From positions 1-64,000 of the forward strand of contig JAKOXH010000021.1 in NCBI GenBank assembly GCA_029781135.1: DNA of 64,000 nt. Direction: 5' to 3'. The first letter of the stretch is position 1. Every line of letters begins with the position of its first letter. This document shows positions 26,921 to 36,062 of this stretch, one piece after another. Below the pieces are notes generated by a model. The model saw only the letters and a program-made list of their open reading frames with translations. It was not told the origin of the DNA and made no database searches. Source of the DNA: Planctomycetota bacterium. GTDB lineage: Bacteria > Planctomycetota > Planctomycetia > Pirellulales > Lacipirellulaceae. The position numbers were made by a program, and so were the translations under genes.

Positions 26921-28264
26921 TCAATCATACCTCCGCCGCCCCACCGCCACACCGATCACGCCCCAAACCGCCAACACCCCCACACTCGGCTCCGGAACGC
27001 CAAACTTGATGAGAAACGCATCTAAGCCTCCTGCACTGGTCCCGCCGAAATCGCCAAAGGTGCCGCCGGGGATGTAAGCGTTACCCTGGCCGTCCAATGC
27101 CACGCCATGGATATACTGGTACAGTTGGTCCAAGTTTTGGACAGGTGATAACCATAAGAGTATCCCTCCCGCATTGTACTTTGCCAAGTAAGTTGTTGGA
27201 CCAGTGTATCCGCCGACATAGGCGTTGCCGGCGCTGTCAATCGCAACTCCTACGTTGCTTCCCCCCGGGGTCGCGGGATTGAACTGCCGGGACCACAGGC
27301 GTCCTCCCCCCGCGGTGAACTTAATCAAGAAGGAATCGCTTTGCCCGACCAGCGGCCCAGCAAGGTTCCCGGTGGTGTAACCACAAATCCAGACATTACC
27401 GGCGGCGTCGGCAGCCACTCCATAACTACTTTCGGCCCCGGACGAGCCAACTTGCCGCAACCATCCCAGCGTTCCCGTCGCGTCGTACTTGGCAAGAAAG
27501 ACGTCGGTAGAACCGCCGTTCACCCCTCCCAGGCCATCCATAGTATCCCCAGTAACATAGACGTTACCAGCACCGTCCGCGGCAACCCGGTAGCTAGCAT
27601 CGACCCCCGCAGAACCGATCGGACGTATCCATTGCTGCGATCCTGTCGCATCGTACTTAGCAAGAAATGAAACGCTGCCACCGCCCGAGTATGGCCATCC
27701 GAGATTTCCCAGCGTGGCTCCCGTGATATACACATTGCCAACTTTGTCCGCTGTTACGTCCCAGCATTGCTCGCCTGCTTCGCTTCCAATCTGGCGCGAC
27801 CACAACAGGGTTCCCGCCGAATTATACTTGAGCAAGACTACATCGTAATCGCCCGCATTTCGCCCAGCTAGACTCCCTTGCGTATAGCCGCTCAAGTACA
27901 CATTGCCTTCGCCATCCACCGCTGTACCGAGCGCCACATCAACGGCCTCAGTTCCAATTTGGCGTGTCCATAATCGTGTTCCTGCCTCGTCGTACTTGGC
28001 AAGAAGAATATCAGAAAGACCAGCATTCGGCCCTCCCAAACTACCTTCTGTACGCCCAGCGACATAGACGTTACCTGCGATATCGACAGCAACGTCGTTG
28101 TACTCATCATCATTTTCAGCTCCGAACTGCCGTATCCACGCCACCCGTGGCGCAGTCTCCGGTTTATCCGTCGTCGCTCGCCCAACCGCCGGTACGCCCC
28201 AGCCAACACACCAAACCGTGGCAATCATCAACCCATATCGCGCAAACACGTTGTCCAACATCAT
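26921..28264 (-). CDS. SBBP-repeat beta-propeller protein with PEP-CTERM anchor
   Basis: A signal peptide (LMIATVWCVGWGVPAVG) is followed by seven or eight ~54-residue SBBP repeats. Each has the layout W-RQ-G, D-AGNVYV-G-T-G-L-G and D-FLAKYD-AGT. They should fold as a beta-propeller. The C-terminus VPEPSVGVLAVWGVIGVAVG with RRRYD is a PEP-CTERM sorting signal, so the protein is processed by an exosortase and exposed at the surface. GAGGTG before the tandem ATG codons supports a start at 28264 or 28261. No exosortase gene is in the window. Function is unknown; binding is likely. Confidence 0.88.
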   Translation of the reverse strand: MMLDNVFARYGLMIATVWCVGWGVPAVGRATTDKPETAPRVAWIRQFGAENDDEYNDVAVDIAGNVYVAGRTEGSLGGPNAGLSDILLAKYDEAGTRLWTRQIGTEAVDVALGTAVDGEGNVYLSGYTQGSLAGRNAGDYDVVLLKYNSAGTLLWSRQIGSEAGEQCWDVTADKVGNVYITGATLGNLGWPYSGGGSVSFLAKYDATGSQQWIRPIGSAGVDASYRVAADGAGNVYVTGDTMDGLGGVNGGSTDVFLAKYDATGTLGWLRQVGSSGAESSYGVAADAAGNVWICGYTTGNLAGPLVGQSDSFLIKFTAGGGRLWSRQFNPATPGGSNVGVAIDSAGNAYVGGYTGPTTYLAKYNAGGILLWLSPVQNLDQLYQYIHGVALDGQGNAYIPGGTFGDFGGTSAGGLDAFLIKFGVPEPSVGVLAVWGVIGVAVGRRRYD

Positions 28265-28772
28265 TAGCACCTCGCTGCGAAAACTCCGGACACGACCGGA
28301 AACTGCCGGCAACCTACTCAATTGCGGAATTCTCTCACTGCATTTTACCTTTCGCAATTTGGCTACCGCAATCCGCCGCGCGCACAAAAACACTCGTTGA
28401 CGCCCTCGACCAAACGATCCACTACATCTGTCCCAGAGTCGTCTTGGACTAGCCCATTTTGCGGAGTCCGCGGAGCAAAATGTGGCTGTCCCCGTCTCTG
28501 CGGCGATTTTGGGATCGGCTCGAACTCCCGTCCCCGCAAGTCCGCGAAATCCTCGTCCCGCTCACCAAGAATTAGCGTCGCTCAGCGCAGGTTAGTGTTC
28601 CAAATCCCGTCACTCAAAGTCCATAACCTCTTTCCTCGCCGATCAGAATTTTTTCCTTGCTTTTGGCCACCACCTCCGCTATCCTCATACCACGCATACT
28701 ATACAAATGTACAAAACCCGCAATCCGCGATCCGAATTCCCCACTCCCCACTCCCCACTCCGCATTCCTCCA
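28265..28772. other. Gene-free gap with palindromes
   Basis: This 508-base stretch holds a CATTTTGC...GCAAAATG palindrome near 28453-28483. I see no supportable gene. The far end (28735-28770) is a C-rich run of CACTCCCCA repeats just before the HTH gene. Confidence 0.5.
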
Positions 28773-29405
28773 ATGCCCGCCCCCTCTCCCCAACCCGGCC
28801 GTCCCCGCTCCCTCGACGACGCCAAGCGCCGCGAAGTCTGTGCCCTCGTTTCCGCCGGCTGCTCGCTCGCCGACGCGGCCCGCTACGTTCGCTGCGCCCT
28901 CAGCACGATTCATCGCGAACGCCATGCGAACCACGAGTTCCGCGAACAGCTCCGCCAGGCCCAAGTCGATGCCCAACTCCAACCGCTCCGTGCCATGCGA
29001 AAAGCCGCCGACACCCACTGGCGGGCCGCCGCTTGGATGCTCGAACGCACCCAGCCCGACCGTTTCGCCCGCCCCCAGCAACCCGCCCTCGGCCGGCAGG
29101 CCCTCCGCGCCCTCACCGCCGAACTGCTCGCCATTGTCGATGACGAGCGTCTACATCCACCGCTGAGCCACCGTATCAAGAAGCGGCTTACCGAAACCCT
29201 CCAGCGCCTCCACACTCCCGCCTACCACACTCCCGCCCCGCGTCAACGCCCGACGCAACCCCTTGCCGTAACCGACCCCGAATTCCTCGTTGACCGCATC
29301 GAATACCCATCCCCGAAACCACCGTTCATGCCGGCCGTCCCACCCCGAGTGCCCGCAAATGCGAGACATCAAATCGAAATCCCGTTACCGCCCAAGTCAC
29401 GGTAA
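28773..29405 (+). CDS. Helix-turn-helix protein of unknown role
   Basis: The 210-residue protein has an N-terminal resolvase/transposase-like HTH (EVCALVSAGCSLADAARYV then CALSTIHRER). A helical middle (DAQLQPLRAMRKAADTHWRA, AWMLERTQPDRF) follows, then a Pro-rich tail. The layout recalls transposase N-termini and small terminase-like proteins, but no catalytic part is present. It is probably DNA-binding. No partner gene is adjacent. Confidence 0.6.
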   Translation: MPAPSPQPGRPRSLDDAKRREVCALVSAGCSLADAARYVRCALSTIHRERHANHEFREQLRQAQVDAQLQPLRAMRKAADTHWRAAAWMLERTQPDRFARPQQPALGRQALRALTAELLAIVDDERLHPPLSHRIKKRLTETLQRLHTPAYHTPAPRQRPTQPLAVTDPEFLVDRIEYPSPKPPFMPAVPPRVPANARHQIEIPLPPKSR

Positions 29406-29638
29406 ATCCCCCACGGTTTTGACACCCGCCGAATGAAAAATCGCCCCGTTCCTCCGCTTCGCCGAATTTTCACCCGTCGCAAAACCCGCCCCCCTTTTGC
29501 CATGAAAAATCGATTCCGCGACGAATGTCAAAAATACTCGCGTTGGGCGAATACCCGGCGGAACCCACCGTTCCCGCACGCCACGCCCGCGGAAATTGCT
29601 TGGAATCTCCGCTCCCCATGATTATGCTAAAAGTTGGC
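29406..29638. other. Gene-free spacer
   Basis: No convincing gene is present. GAATGAAAAATCG and CCATGAAAAATCG form a loose internal repeat (29430 and 29500 areas). It leads directly into MITE copy 2. Confidence 0.4.
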
Positions 29639-29772
29639 CCAGTGCTTCGTCACAGCTTGATTTTGGGATTAGCCGGAACGCGCTAGCGTCCGGTTCGTGC
29701 TAGAAAAACCGGGGGCTAGCGCCCTGCGGCTGATTTGTCCAACCCAAACATTTAGCTGTGACGCAGAACTAG
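29639..29772. mobile_element. MITE, copy 2 (134 bp)
   Basis: This unit matches copy 1 at 22303-22437 almost base for base, with differences such as CTTCG for CTTTG and GGGGGCTAGCGCC for the central segment. Its ends match 15-16 of 18 bases of the IS630-type element. A TA lies at the right junction. It stops 43 bases before the start of the next gene. Confidence 0.8.
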
Positions 29773-29815
29773 TACAGCCTTCTCCCGGAACAAGACTCGA
29801 ACCCGATACGCTGCC

Positions 29816-30775
29816 ATGACCGCGAAGACTATTTTTTCCACACTCGGTGCCGCGCTGCTTGCCGTCGCTCTGCTGGTACGATCCGCGCCAGCGGCCGACG
29901 CCACTCCGACCTCAAAATCAACCACTACGGCGGCCGTCGATTTGTTCGACGCGATCGAAAACAATCAGGCCGAAGTGAAGTTCATCGCCAAGAACGATCA
30001 CGACGCACGGCTGCTGATCAAGAACAATACCAACCAGCCGCTCAACTTACGGCTCCCCGAGGCCTTCGTTGGCGCACCGGTCCTGGGCCAGTTCGGCGGC
30101 GGCGGCCGCGTCGGTGGTGGAGGTGGCGCTCGTGGCGGTGGCTTCGGCGGTGGCGGACGTAGCACCGGCGGCGGTACAAGCGGCGGACAACAAAGCGTCG
30201 GCGGCGGCCTGGGGGGCGGTGGCGGCGGCTTTGGCGGCGGTGGCGGCGGTCAATTCAGCATCCCACCTGAGGAAACCGCCAAGATCGATGCGTCCGTCGT
30301 TTGCCTCGACCATGGCTTGCGTGCCCCGAATGGGTCGGCCGCTTACACCATCGTGCCGGCCAGCACCTATCTCGAAGATAAACCTGCCGTCGTGGAATTG
30401 CTGAAGGCATTTGGCCATGGCGACCTGGAACACGGCGCCGTTCAGGCCGCGACATGGAACCTTAACAGTGGTGTGTCTTGGGACAAACTCACTGCCAAAC
30501 TCGATGGCACGCGTCGCAGCGCGAATCGCTCGCCGTACTTTAGCGCCGCGGAAATTCGCGCGGGCATGGCCTATGCGAACGAAGCGTCACGTCTTGCCGA
30601 AGCGAAGGCCGACGAATACGCCAAGGAAAAGAAAGCGCACGCCGAGAAGGCAGCCAAGGCTAAATCAGAAAGCAGTCGCGAACTCAGCACAACCGATACC
30701 GATTCAAAAGAGCCGGTGAAGGAACAAAAGAAAGCACCGCAAAACGCCGGCGAATCAACGGACAAGTCGAGTTGA
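29816..30775 (+). CDS. Exported glycine-rich protein
   Basis: I do not recognise this 319-residue protein. A signal peptide (TIFSTLGAALLAVALLVRSA) is followed by a compact domain (IENNQAEVKFIAKNDHDARL, LLIKNNTNQPLNLRLPEAF). A Gly-rich run of GGGG/GGF repeats fills about residues 94-145, then a second domain with TAKIDASVVCLDHGLRAPN and a Lys/Ala/Glu-rich charged tail. The layout, with a strand domain interrupted by a glycine linker, suggests an envelope or matrix protein. MITE copy 2 occupies its immediate upstream region. Confidence 0.7.
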   Translation: MTAKTIFSTLGAALLAVALLVRSAPAADATPTSKSTTTAAVDLFDAIENNQAEVKFIAKNDHDARLLIKNNTNQPLNLRLPEAFVGAPVLGQFGGGGRVGGGGGARGGGFGGGGRSTGGGTSGGQQSVGGGLGGGGGGFGGGGGGQFSIPPEETAKIDASVVCLDHGLRAPNGSAAYTIVPASTYLEDKPAVVELLKAFGHGDLEHGAVQAATWNLNSGVSWDKLTAKLDGTRRSANRSPYFSAAEIRAGMAYANEASRLAEAKADEYAKEKKAHAEKAAKAKSESSRELSTTDTDSKEPVKEQKKAPQNAGESTDKSS

Positions 30776-30977
30776 ACAACAAGAAGTATTCGCGGCTTGC
30801 GATTCGTTGAGGCCTGCGCAGCCAATGGGCTGTGGGAGGCCTCTCTGAGGCCGATTGCGTACTGCAATAGACAGCGACATCGGCGACGGGAGACGCCTCC
30901 CACGGGATCATTCACAACGCAGTCTTCAATAGTTCATTTAATAACTTGCTGCAAAGCGTGATGTTTGCGTCCAAGCG
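30776..30977. repeat. Inverted repeat of the GTGGGAGGC family
   Basis: TGTGGGAGGCCTCTCTGAGG near 30830 is repeated in inverse as GGAGACGCCTCCCAC near 30888-30903. Related sequence forms the core of the MITE-like element at 4638. No gene is present. Confidence 0.55.
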
Positions 30978-32687
30978 TCACGCCGCCCGAATTTCCTCGA
31001 TTTCCAAATCGCGGATCGTGGCGAGCAGCCGGCGGATTTCCGCTTGGTAGTCGGTCCGCTCGATGTGCCACTGCGATTCCATTTGCTCGTAATGCTGCTG
31101 CTGGCGATCTAACTCTTGTTCACGCGCCACCAGTCGGGCCGCCTGGGCTTCGATATCCGCATGCCGCCGCTCGGCCCACGCCGACAGCTCGCCCCGCTTG
31201 TCTTCTATTGCTTTGAGCTGTTGCGTTAAATCGCCACGCACCAATTCCAATTGCTCGGAACGCTCACTGATTTCGTCGAGCGTCATCCGGTAGTGATCGG
31301 CCAGCTTCGCTCGCACTTGCGCGATTGACCGAGTCAAACTCGCGGGTGCGAGTGCGCCAGACAGTTGTGCCCAGGTCTCTTCCGTGGCCAGGCGCATCTC
31401 GAGTACTTCACGCTGCGTCGCCCGCAACTCTGCCTGCAAATTGGCGAGGGCGTTTTCGCGGGAATCCAGTTCCGCCTCGCGTTGCTCAAGCTGCTGTGTG
31501 CGATGCTGCAGTTCGTTCTGGGCAATTTGTTGTTGGGCCGCCACGGACCGCCGTTCACGCACGACCTGTTCCTCCAGCTGCCGGCGTTGATTCGCCAGTT
31601 CCCGCAAGCCGTCAGCCAACTCAGACTTTTCAAGGCTCAGTTGTGCTTCAGCTTCATCCAGGTAGCGACGGCGAGCCGAGAATTTGCGAGCTTCCTCTTC
31701 AAGCGTATGCATCCGCTCTTCAGTGACACCGAGTCGTTCGAAACGCTCTAGTGCCGATTCGATTTCCTGCTGGCGGTAGCCGAGCTGACGTTCGGCGGCA
31801 TCCAGTTCCGTATCACGTTTGGCAAGGTCCGACATCGCCTTCCGCAACTCGGCCCGCGCGATCTCCAACTCCCCGGCACGCTGCCGCAATGCTTCGGTCT
31901 GTTGATCCAGTTCCTCACCCTGAGCCTGAAGACGTGCTTCCCAATCACCGATTTTGGCTTCGCGACGCTCGACCTCCGCCAAGCGGTCTTCGGCCCGCGT
32001 CTTGTCGGCGATCAAATCGTCGATGTCGCCATAAAGCTGCGCCTGGCGCTGATCGAGCTCGCGATGACGCGCCTCGACAGCCGCTTCACGTTCTTGCAGA
32101 CGGTCGTTGCGTTCATCCCACGCGGCACGGTCTTCATCGAGCGACTTAAGCCGCTCCTGAATGTCGGCCTCGCGTTGTTCGATTTCAGTGAGTGTGTTCT
32201 GCAGGCGGTACTCGCGTTCAGCGAGGGCCTCTTCGCGGACTTTGGTCAGTTCCTTGCAGCGCGCTTCGGCAACGGCCTCGCGTTCGGCAATTTCTTGTTC
32301 ACGGCTGTCGAATGCAGCCGCACGATCGTCGAGTTCCTGCTGGCGTTCGGCCAACCACTGGCGGGCGTTTTCCCATTTGGCCTCTAAGTCGGCCTCCTGG
32401 GCTTCAAGTTCACTGTGGCGACGGTCGAGCGTTGATTGTTCGGTTTGCAGCCGGTCGGCGAGTTGCGCTGCGTGCTCGCGCAATTGTTCCAGCGAATGTT
32501 CCACGATACTCGTCGCGGCATTCCGCGGGCCATCTACGCCCTCACCACTTGCGGCAGCCGCAGCCGCGACGCGCTCACCGGCAGGTTGCAGAATCCGGCG
32601 TGGTCCCGCATGAGGCGGATCGACCCGCATCTCTTGAGTGAAGAAGCTAGGAGTATCGGCCGAATTTGATTCAGACACACTGGACAT
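30978..32687 (-). CDS. Long coiled-coil protein
   Basis: After a ~55-residue flexible N-terminus, nearly all of this 569-residue protein is one heptad-rich coiled coil, built from runs such as EQREADIQERLKSLDEDRAA and ELEAQEADLEAKWENARQWL. No membrane segment or enzyme motif is present. Such proteins act as scaffolds, filaments or chromosome-linked factors in planctomycetes, but the role cannot be set here. I chose the ATG at 32687; a TTG frame continues upstream. Its 3' end meets repeat sequence. Gene-free 32688-33010 follows on the promoter side. Confidence 0.75.
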   Translation of the reverse strand: MSSVSESNSADTPSFFTQEMRVDPPHAGPRRILQPAGERVAAAAAASGEGVDGPRNAATSIVEHSLEQLREHAAQLADRLQTEQSTLDRRHSELEAQEADLEAKWENARQWLAERQQELDDRAAAFDSREQEIAEREAVAEARCKELTKVREEALAEREYRLQNTLTEIEQREADIQERLKSLDEDRAAWDERNDRLQEREAAVEARHRELDQRQAQLYGDIDDLIADKTRAEDRLAEVERREAKIGDWEARLQAQGEELDQQTEALRQRAGELEIARAELRKAMSDLAKRDTELDAAERQLGYRQQEIESALERFERLGVTEERMHTLEEEARKFSARRRYLDEAEAQLSLEKSELADGLRELANQRRQLEEQVVRERRSVAAQQQIAQNELQHRTQQLEQREAELDSRENALANLQAELRATQREVLEMRLATEETWAQLSGALAPASLTRSIAQVRAKLADHYRMTLDEISERSEQLELVRGDLTQQLKAIEDKRGELSAWAERRHADIEAQAARLVAREQELDRQQQHYEQMESQWHIERTDYQAEIRRLLATIRDLEIEEIRAA

Positions 32688-32945
32688 ACTAGGAAGCCTG
32701 TGCAGACGTGAGGGGGCGACGCGACCGCAGAGTTTCGCCAGATGGCAAAACTTACTCCATGACAATCGGCCAATCAGCCGGAAAACTCCACCCTAACTCT
32801 CCATCTCTTCAAAGCACGTTAAGATGGGCCATCGTCATGATAAGATAGGAAAAACAGAAGCTTATCAGCGATGCCAATGACAGCTTTGGTGTGGCCAGCG
32901 GTGATTTCCGGTTCGACTTCCCACGTAGCACACAAGCGCGCAAAC

Positions 32946-32982
32946 ACGAACGCGGCACATCAAATGGTTGCGCCGCGTTCGT
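32946..32982 (-). terminator. Hairpin downstream of trxA
   Basis: ACGAACGCGGC at 32946-32956 is inverted at 32972-32982. It begins 29 bases after the trxA stop. The downstream run on the minus strand is only GTTTGCG, so termination is likely but not certain. Confidence 0.6.
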
Positions 32983-33010
32983 TGTATTTCAGGTTTAGGC
33001 TGGACCGGGA

Positions 33011-33331
33011 TTAGGCCTTCGCCGCGTCCAGAGCCTGCTGCAACCGCGACTTCGGCTGCACGCCGACAAATCGGTCGACCACTTCACCGTTCTTGAACAG
33101 CATGAGAGTCGGGATGCTGCTCACGCCGTAGCTCTGGGCGGCGTTTGGTGCATCGTCGACGTTGAGTTTGCCAATCTTGACCCCCTTGTTCTCACCAGCG
33201 AGTTGCTCGATGACTGGGGCGATTTGTCGGCAGGGCCCGCACCAGGGTGCCCAGAAGTCGACGAGCACCGGCTCACCAGCCTGCAAAACTTCACTGTCAA
33301 AATTCTTGTCGTCAAACTCGGGCACACCCAT
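33011..33331 (-). CDS. trxA: Thioredoxin
   Basis: This 106-residue thioredoxin reduces disulfides in cytosolic proteins using electrons from thioredoxin reductase. It has the classic WCGPC site at 30-34, the buried Asp in VDFWAPW, and the cis-Pro loop [11 protein letters not shown]. The length is standard. The ATG at 33331 has AAGGAG 8 bases upstream. No reductase gene is nearby. Confidence 0.95.
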   Translation of the reverse strand: MGVPEFDDKNFDSEVLQAGEPVLVDFWAPWCGPCRQIAPVIEQLAGENKGVKIGKLNVDDAPNAAQSYGVSSIPTLMLFKNGEVVDRFVGVQPKSRLQQALDAAKA

Positions 33332-33504
33332 CGTACACGCTCCTTAGCCGGAAGTTGCTTGGTTCGCCGTGAATTATAAGGCGTCGGCAAGGGGTGTCAA
33401 CGAGGTCCTGGCCATTGCCGCCGCATCGTCTGTGCGGAATACTGACAGGAGTCTGGTGGGCGGTGCCCACCCTACAAAGGGCTTTTGGTTCGCGGAGATA
33501 TATC

Positions 33505-34083
33505 ATGGCACGCACCCCCAGTACGATGTTACCCCTTGGCACGCCGGCACCAGATTTTTCACTCGTCAACGTGGATGGCCGCACGGTGTCGCTCGGCGAC
33601 TTCGACGGCAAACCGGCGTTTCTGGCCGTGTTCATGTGCAACCATTGTCCGTTCGTGAAGCACCTGGCGGATGCGCTGGCACAGTTTGCAGCCGAGTTCC
33701 TGCCCAAGGGTTTGGCGATGGTGGGGATCAGTTCGAACGATGTGGCAAGCCACCCGGCCGATTCGCCCGAGCAGATGGTTCGTGAGGCCGAGGAGCGGGG
33801 TTACTCGTTCCCTTACCTGTACGACGAAACGCAAGAGGTGGCGAAGGCGTATCGAGCGGCTTGCACGCCGGACTTCTTCTTGTTCGATCGGGATCGCAAG
33901 CTGGTCTACCGCGGCCAATTCGATAGCAGCCGGCCAGAAAGCGGCACACCGGCGACGGGCGCCGATCTGCGGGCGGCCGTCGAGGCCGTACTGGCAGGGA
34001 AGAAGCCGAGCGAGAAGCAGACGCCGAGCATTGGCTGCAACATCAAGTGGATTGCGGGCAACGAGCCGGACTATTTCAAATAG
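33505..34083 (+). CDS. Redoxin-family (AhpC/TSA-like) protein
   Basis: The 192-residue protein has the thioredoxin fold of peroxiredoxin/TlpA-like proteins: APDFSLVNVDGRTVSL, then a CNHCPFVKH active site with CxxC spacing, and a cis-Pro region CTPDFFLFDRD. This is the 'thioredoxin family, CNHCP' group common in bacteria. GGAG lies 8 bases before the ATG at 33505; an upstream in-frame extension runs through a repeat and is not likely coding. It is divergent from trxA, and both probably serve thiol redox. Confidence 0.85.
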   Translation: MARTPSTMLPLGTPAPDFSLVNVDGRTVSLGDFDGKPAFLAVFMCNHCPFVKHLADALAQFAAEFLPKGLAMVGISSNDVASHPADSPEQMVREAEERGYSFPYLYDETQEVAKAYRAACTPDFFLFDRDRKLVYRGQFDSSRPESGTPATGADLRAAVEAVLAGKKPSEKQTPSIGCNIKWIAGNEPDYFK

Positions 34084-34405
34084 CGGTTCTCTGCGTTTAC
34101 GGCATGTGTTCGCTAGCATGGCAAGCGATCTTTACCCGATCTGCCGTTGCCAGCTATTCTCCTGGCATTCGGGCGAATGCGGCCAATAGGTTCTGCGCAT
34201 CGCCAAGCAAGAAGATTCACCACGGAGACACAGAGAACACGGAGGGAAGACCAGAATTGGTCATTGGTCATTGGTCATTGGCCATTTCCGAAATGACCAA
34301 ATTTCAAATGACAAATTTGCAATGACCAATCTCGGTTTTCTCCGTGGCCTCTGTGTCTCCGTGGTCTAATCCGAATCGGAACTACGTTAGTCGTTGGAGG
34401 GAGCC
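34084..34405. repeat. Inverted-repeat unit in gene-free gap
   Basis: CCACGGAGACACAGAG at 34220-34235 is inverted at about 34349-34364 (25-base arms with few mismatches). Between them are tandem TTGGTCA units (34258-34283) and an inverted AATGACCAA set. This looks like a folded intergenic repeat; a related TTGGTCA run is at 39693-39724. Confidence 0.65.
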
Positions 34406-35218
34406 ATGACGGTTGAGTCTCGATTTCGCTGGACAAGAACGTGCTCGTTGTTCGCATTTGTAGTGTTGTTCGTTGCAAGTGGCCCGCTCCGCGTGTTCGC
34501 CGCGGAATCATTTCGCATCGAGACGAAGATCTACGTTGGCGAAGAAAAGGAAGGCAAAGAATCGGAACCGGTCAGTAAGACGACGACGCTGTTCCAGAAC
34601 GGCATCGTGTACGATTTTTTGGAGCAGCCCGAGCAAACGGCCGTGTTTCGCAAGCCGCTGGGCGATAAGCCGGGCCGGTTCATTTTGTTGTGCGACAAGG
34701 AACGCGTGCAGACGGAGGTTTCCACGGAACAACTTACGGGCACGATGAAGAAGCTGCGCAGCTGGGCACGGCAGCAGAAGGATCCGTTCCTGCAATTCGC
34801 GGCCGCGCCGCGATTCGATGAAACATTTGATGGAGACAAGGGCAAACTCGTTTTGGCCAGCCACCTGGAAACGTACACGGTCGAAACCACACCGACGGAC
34901 CATCAGGATTCGCTGGCCGAATACCGCGAGTTTTTGGACTGGTACACCCAACTCAACACGCTGCTGGCGACGCACGTGCCGCCCGATCCGCGGCTCAAGC
35001 TGAACGATTCGCTGGCTCGCCACAAGGTGTTTCCGGCCAAGATCGAACTCAAGCGTGCGGGCGAAGACCCAATCCGGGCCGAGCACGTGTTCACTTGGCG
35101 GATCTCGCAGAAAGATTTGCAGCGTATTGATGATGTGCGTACCGGCCTGGCCTCGTATCGGCAGACGGAGAATCAAGAGTTTTTGAAGCTTACCGAGCCG
35201 GTGGAAGCGGGGAAATGA
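34406..35218 (+). CDS. Exported hypothetical protein
   Basis: I do not recognise this 270-residue protein. A signal peptide (LFAFVVLFVASGPLRVFA) is followed by a globular region with RIETKIYVGEEKEGKESEPV and TTLFQNGIVYDFLEQPEQTA. A second part contains SLAEYREFLDWYTQLNTLLA. There are no Cys clusters or metal motifs. GGAGGGAGCC lies just before the ATG at 34406. It resembles secreted planctomycete hypotheticals that occur as single genes. Confidence 0.68.
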   Translation: MTVESRFRWTRTCSLFAFVVLFVASGPLRVFAAESFRIETKIYVGEEKEGKESEPVSKTTTLFQNGIVYDFLEQPEQTAVFRKPLGDKPGRFILLCDKERVQTEVSTEQLTGTMKKLRSWARQQKDPFLQFAAAPRFDETFDGDKGKLVLASHLETYTVETTPTDHQDSLAEYREFLDWYTQLNTLLATHVPPDPRLKLNDSLARHKVFPAKIELKRAGEDPIRAEHVFTWRISQKDLQRIDDVRTGLASYRQTENQEFLKLTEPVEAGK

Positions 35219-35704
35219 GCGATTATCCAGGAACTCATCCTCCAAGATGTTGTGGAACACTAATCCGCGCTAATCCGCACTAATGGGGATGAGCGGAGAT
35301 TAGTGGAGATTAGCGTTCCGTGATCAACCGTTGGCGTTTGTTAAGCGGCCGCAGAAAGGCTTGATAAACGGATTGGAGCCGGCAGCGCGAGCAAGGGCTG
35401 GAGGGGCCGCGGCCACAATGCTCTTGCTTGCGCTGCGAGCTTCGATCGGAAACCCTCAAATCGGTGTAGCCACCGTCGCCAGACGGTGGAGTGCTACAAT
35501 TCCAGAACCCACGCTCTGGCGAGCGTGGCTACATTCATGGGGCCGAATCCATTCTTGCGCCGTCGATATCGCCCTTTCAGGGCTTAATGAATTTAGAGCG
35601 AACCTAACCGGGGCCTTACGGCCCCGGCTACACGCCGCCGCCCCTCCGGGGCTGAGTGAGCGCCGACACGCGCCAACCCATTAGAGCAAAAAGCCATGTC
35701 GGCG
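35219..35704. repeat. Cluster of different palindromic repeats
   Basis: Four palindromes sit in this 486-base gap: GGAACACTAATCC... with its inverse near 35254-35319; CCACCGTCGCCAGACGGTGG near 35470-35489; CCACGCTCTGGCGAGCGTGG at 35509-35528 (again at 41564-41583); and CCGGGGCCTTACGGCCCCGG at 35608-35627. No gene is seen. Confidence 0.65.
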
Positions 35705-35935
35705 TCATCGCTGGCTGGCGTGGAGAATGGTCAAGCCGATTATTTCATCCCCGTCGTAGCGAACAATGACATCATCCTCCGTGAGTTCGCTATCGGTGGC
35801 CTCGGAGGGTTTCCGGAAGTTCAAGTAGAGTACGTCGGCCTCGGCGTCGTAGGTGGACCACAACTCGCGATGGGGCGTTCGCAATAGCACCGGTACGATA
35901 TCCAAATAGTTCGCGGTTAGGCTGGGAGTGGCCAT
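35705..35935 (-). CDS. DUF2283 domain protein
   Basis: The 76-residue protein has the DUF2283 core: STYDAEADVLYLNFRKPSEA, then EDDVIVRYDGDEIIGLTILH. Family members are short and often sit next to a small toxin-like gene, so an antitoxin role is suspected but not shown here. Its start overlaps the end of a degraded upstream frame at 35917-36039. Confidence 0.8.
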   Translation of the reverse strand: MATPSLTANYLDIVPVLLRTPHRELWSTYDAEADVLYLNFRKPSEATDSELTEDDVIVRYDGDEIIGLTILHASQR

Positions 35936-36039
35936 ATTTCCTGCCTTCGATTCAAACTGTTCAGGCGGTGGGTGACAAAGGCCGCAATTACGAAGCCATC
36001 ACGCTCATTGAGTTCGCGGTACACAATGTTAGACGCCGG
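35917..36039 (-). pseudogene. C-terminal remnant of a toxin-like gene
   Basis: In the frame overlapping the DUF2283 start, the sequence reads NIVYRELNERDGFVIAAFVT followed by HRLNSLNRRQEIWPLPA and a stop. This is the ending of the small ribonuclease-like toxins that commonly precede DUF2283 genes ('Y-RE---GFVI-AF-T-R---L-RR--IW'). Going upstream it hits a TGA inside a GTCAGGCTGAAGCCTGAC repeat, so the N-terminal part is gone. Confidence 0.5.
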
Positions 36040-36062
36040 TCAGGCTGAAGCCTGACCTACGA
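36037..36062. repeat. GTCAGGCT-AGCCTGAC palindrome
   Basis: The palindrome GTCAGGCTGAAGCCTGAC overlaps the end of the toxin remnant and also lies 3' of ilvE. Copies are near 22272 and 26033. Confidence 0.65.
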
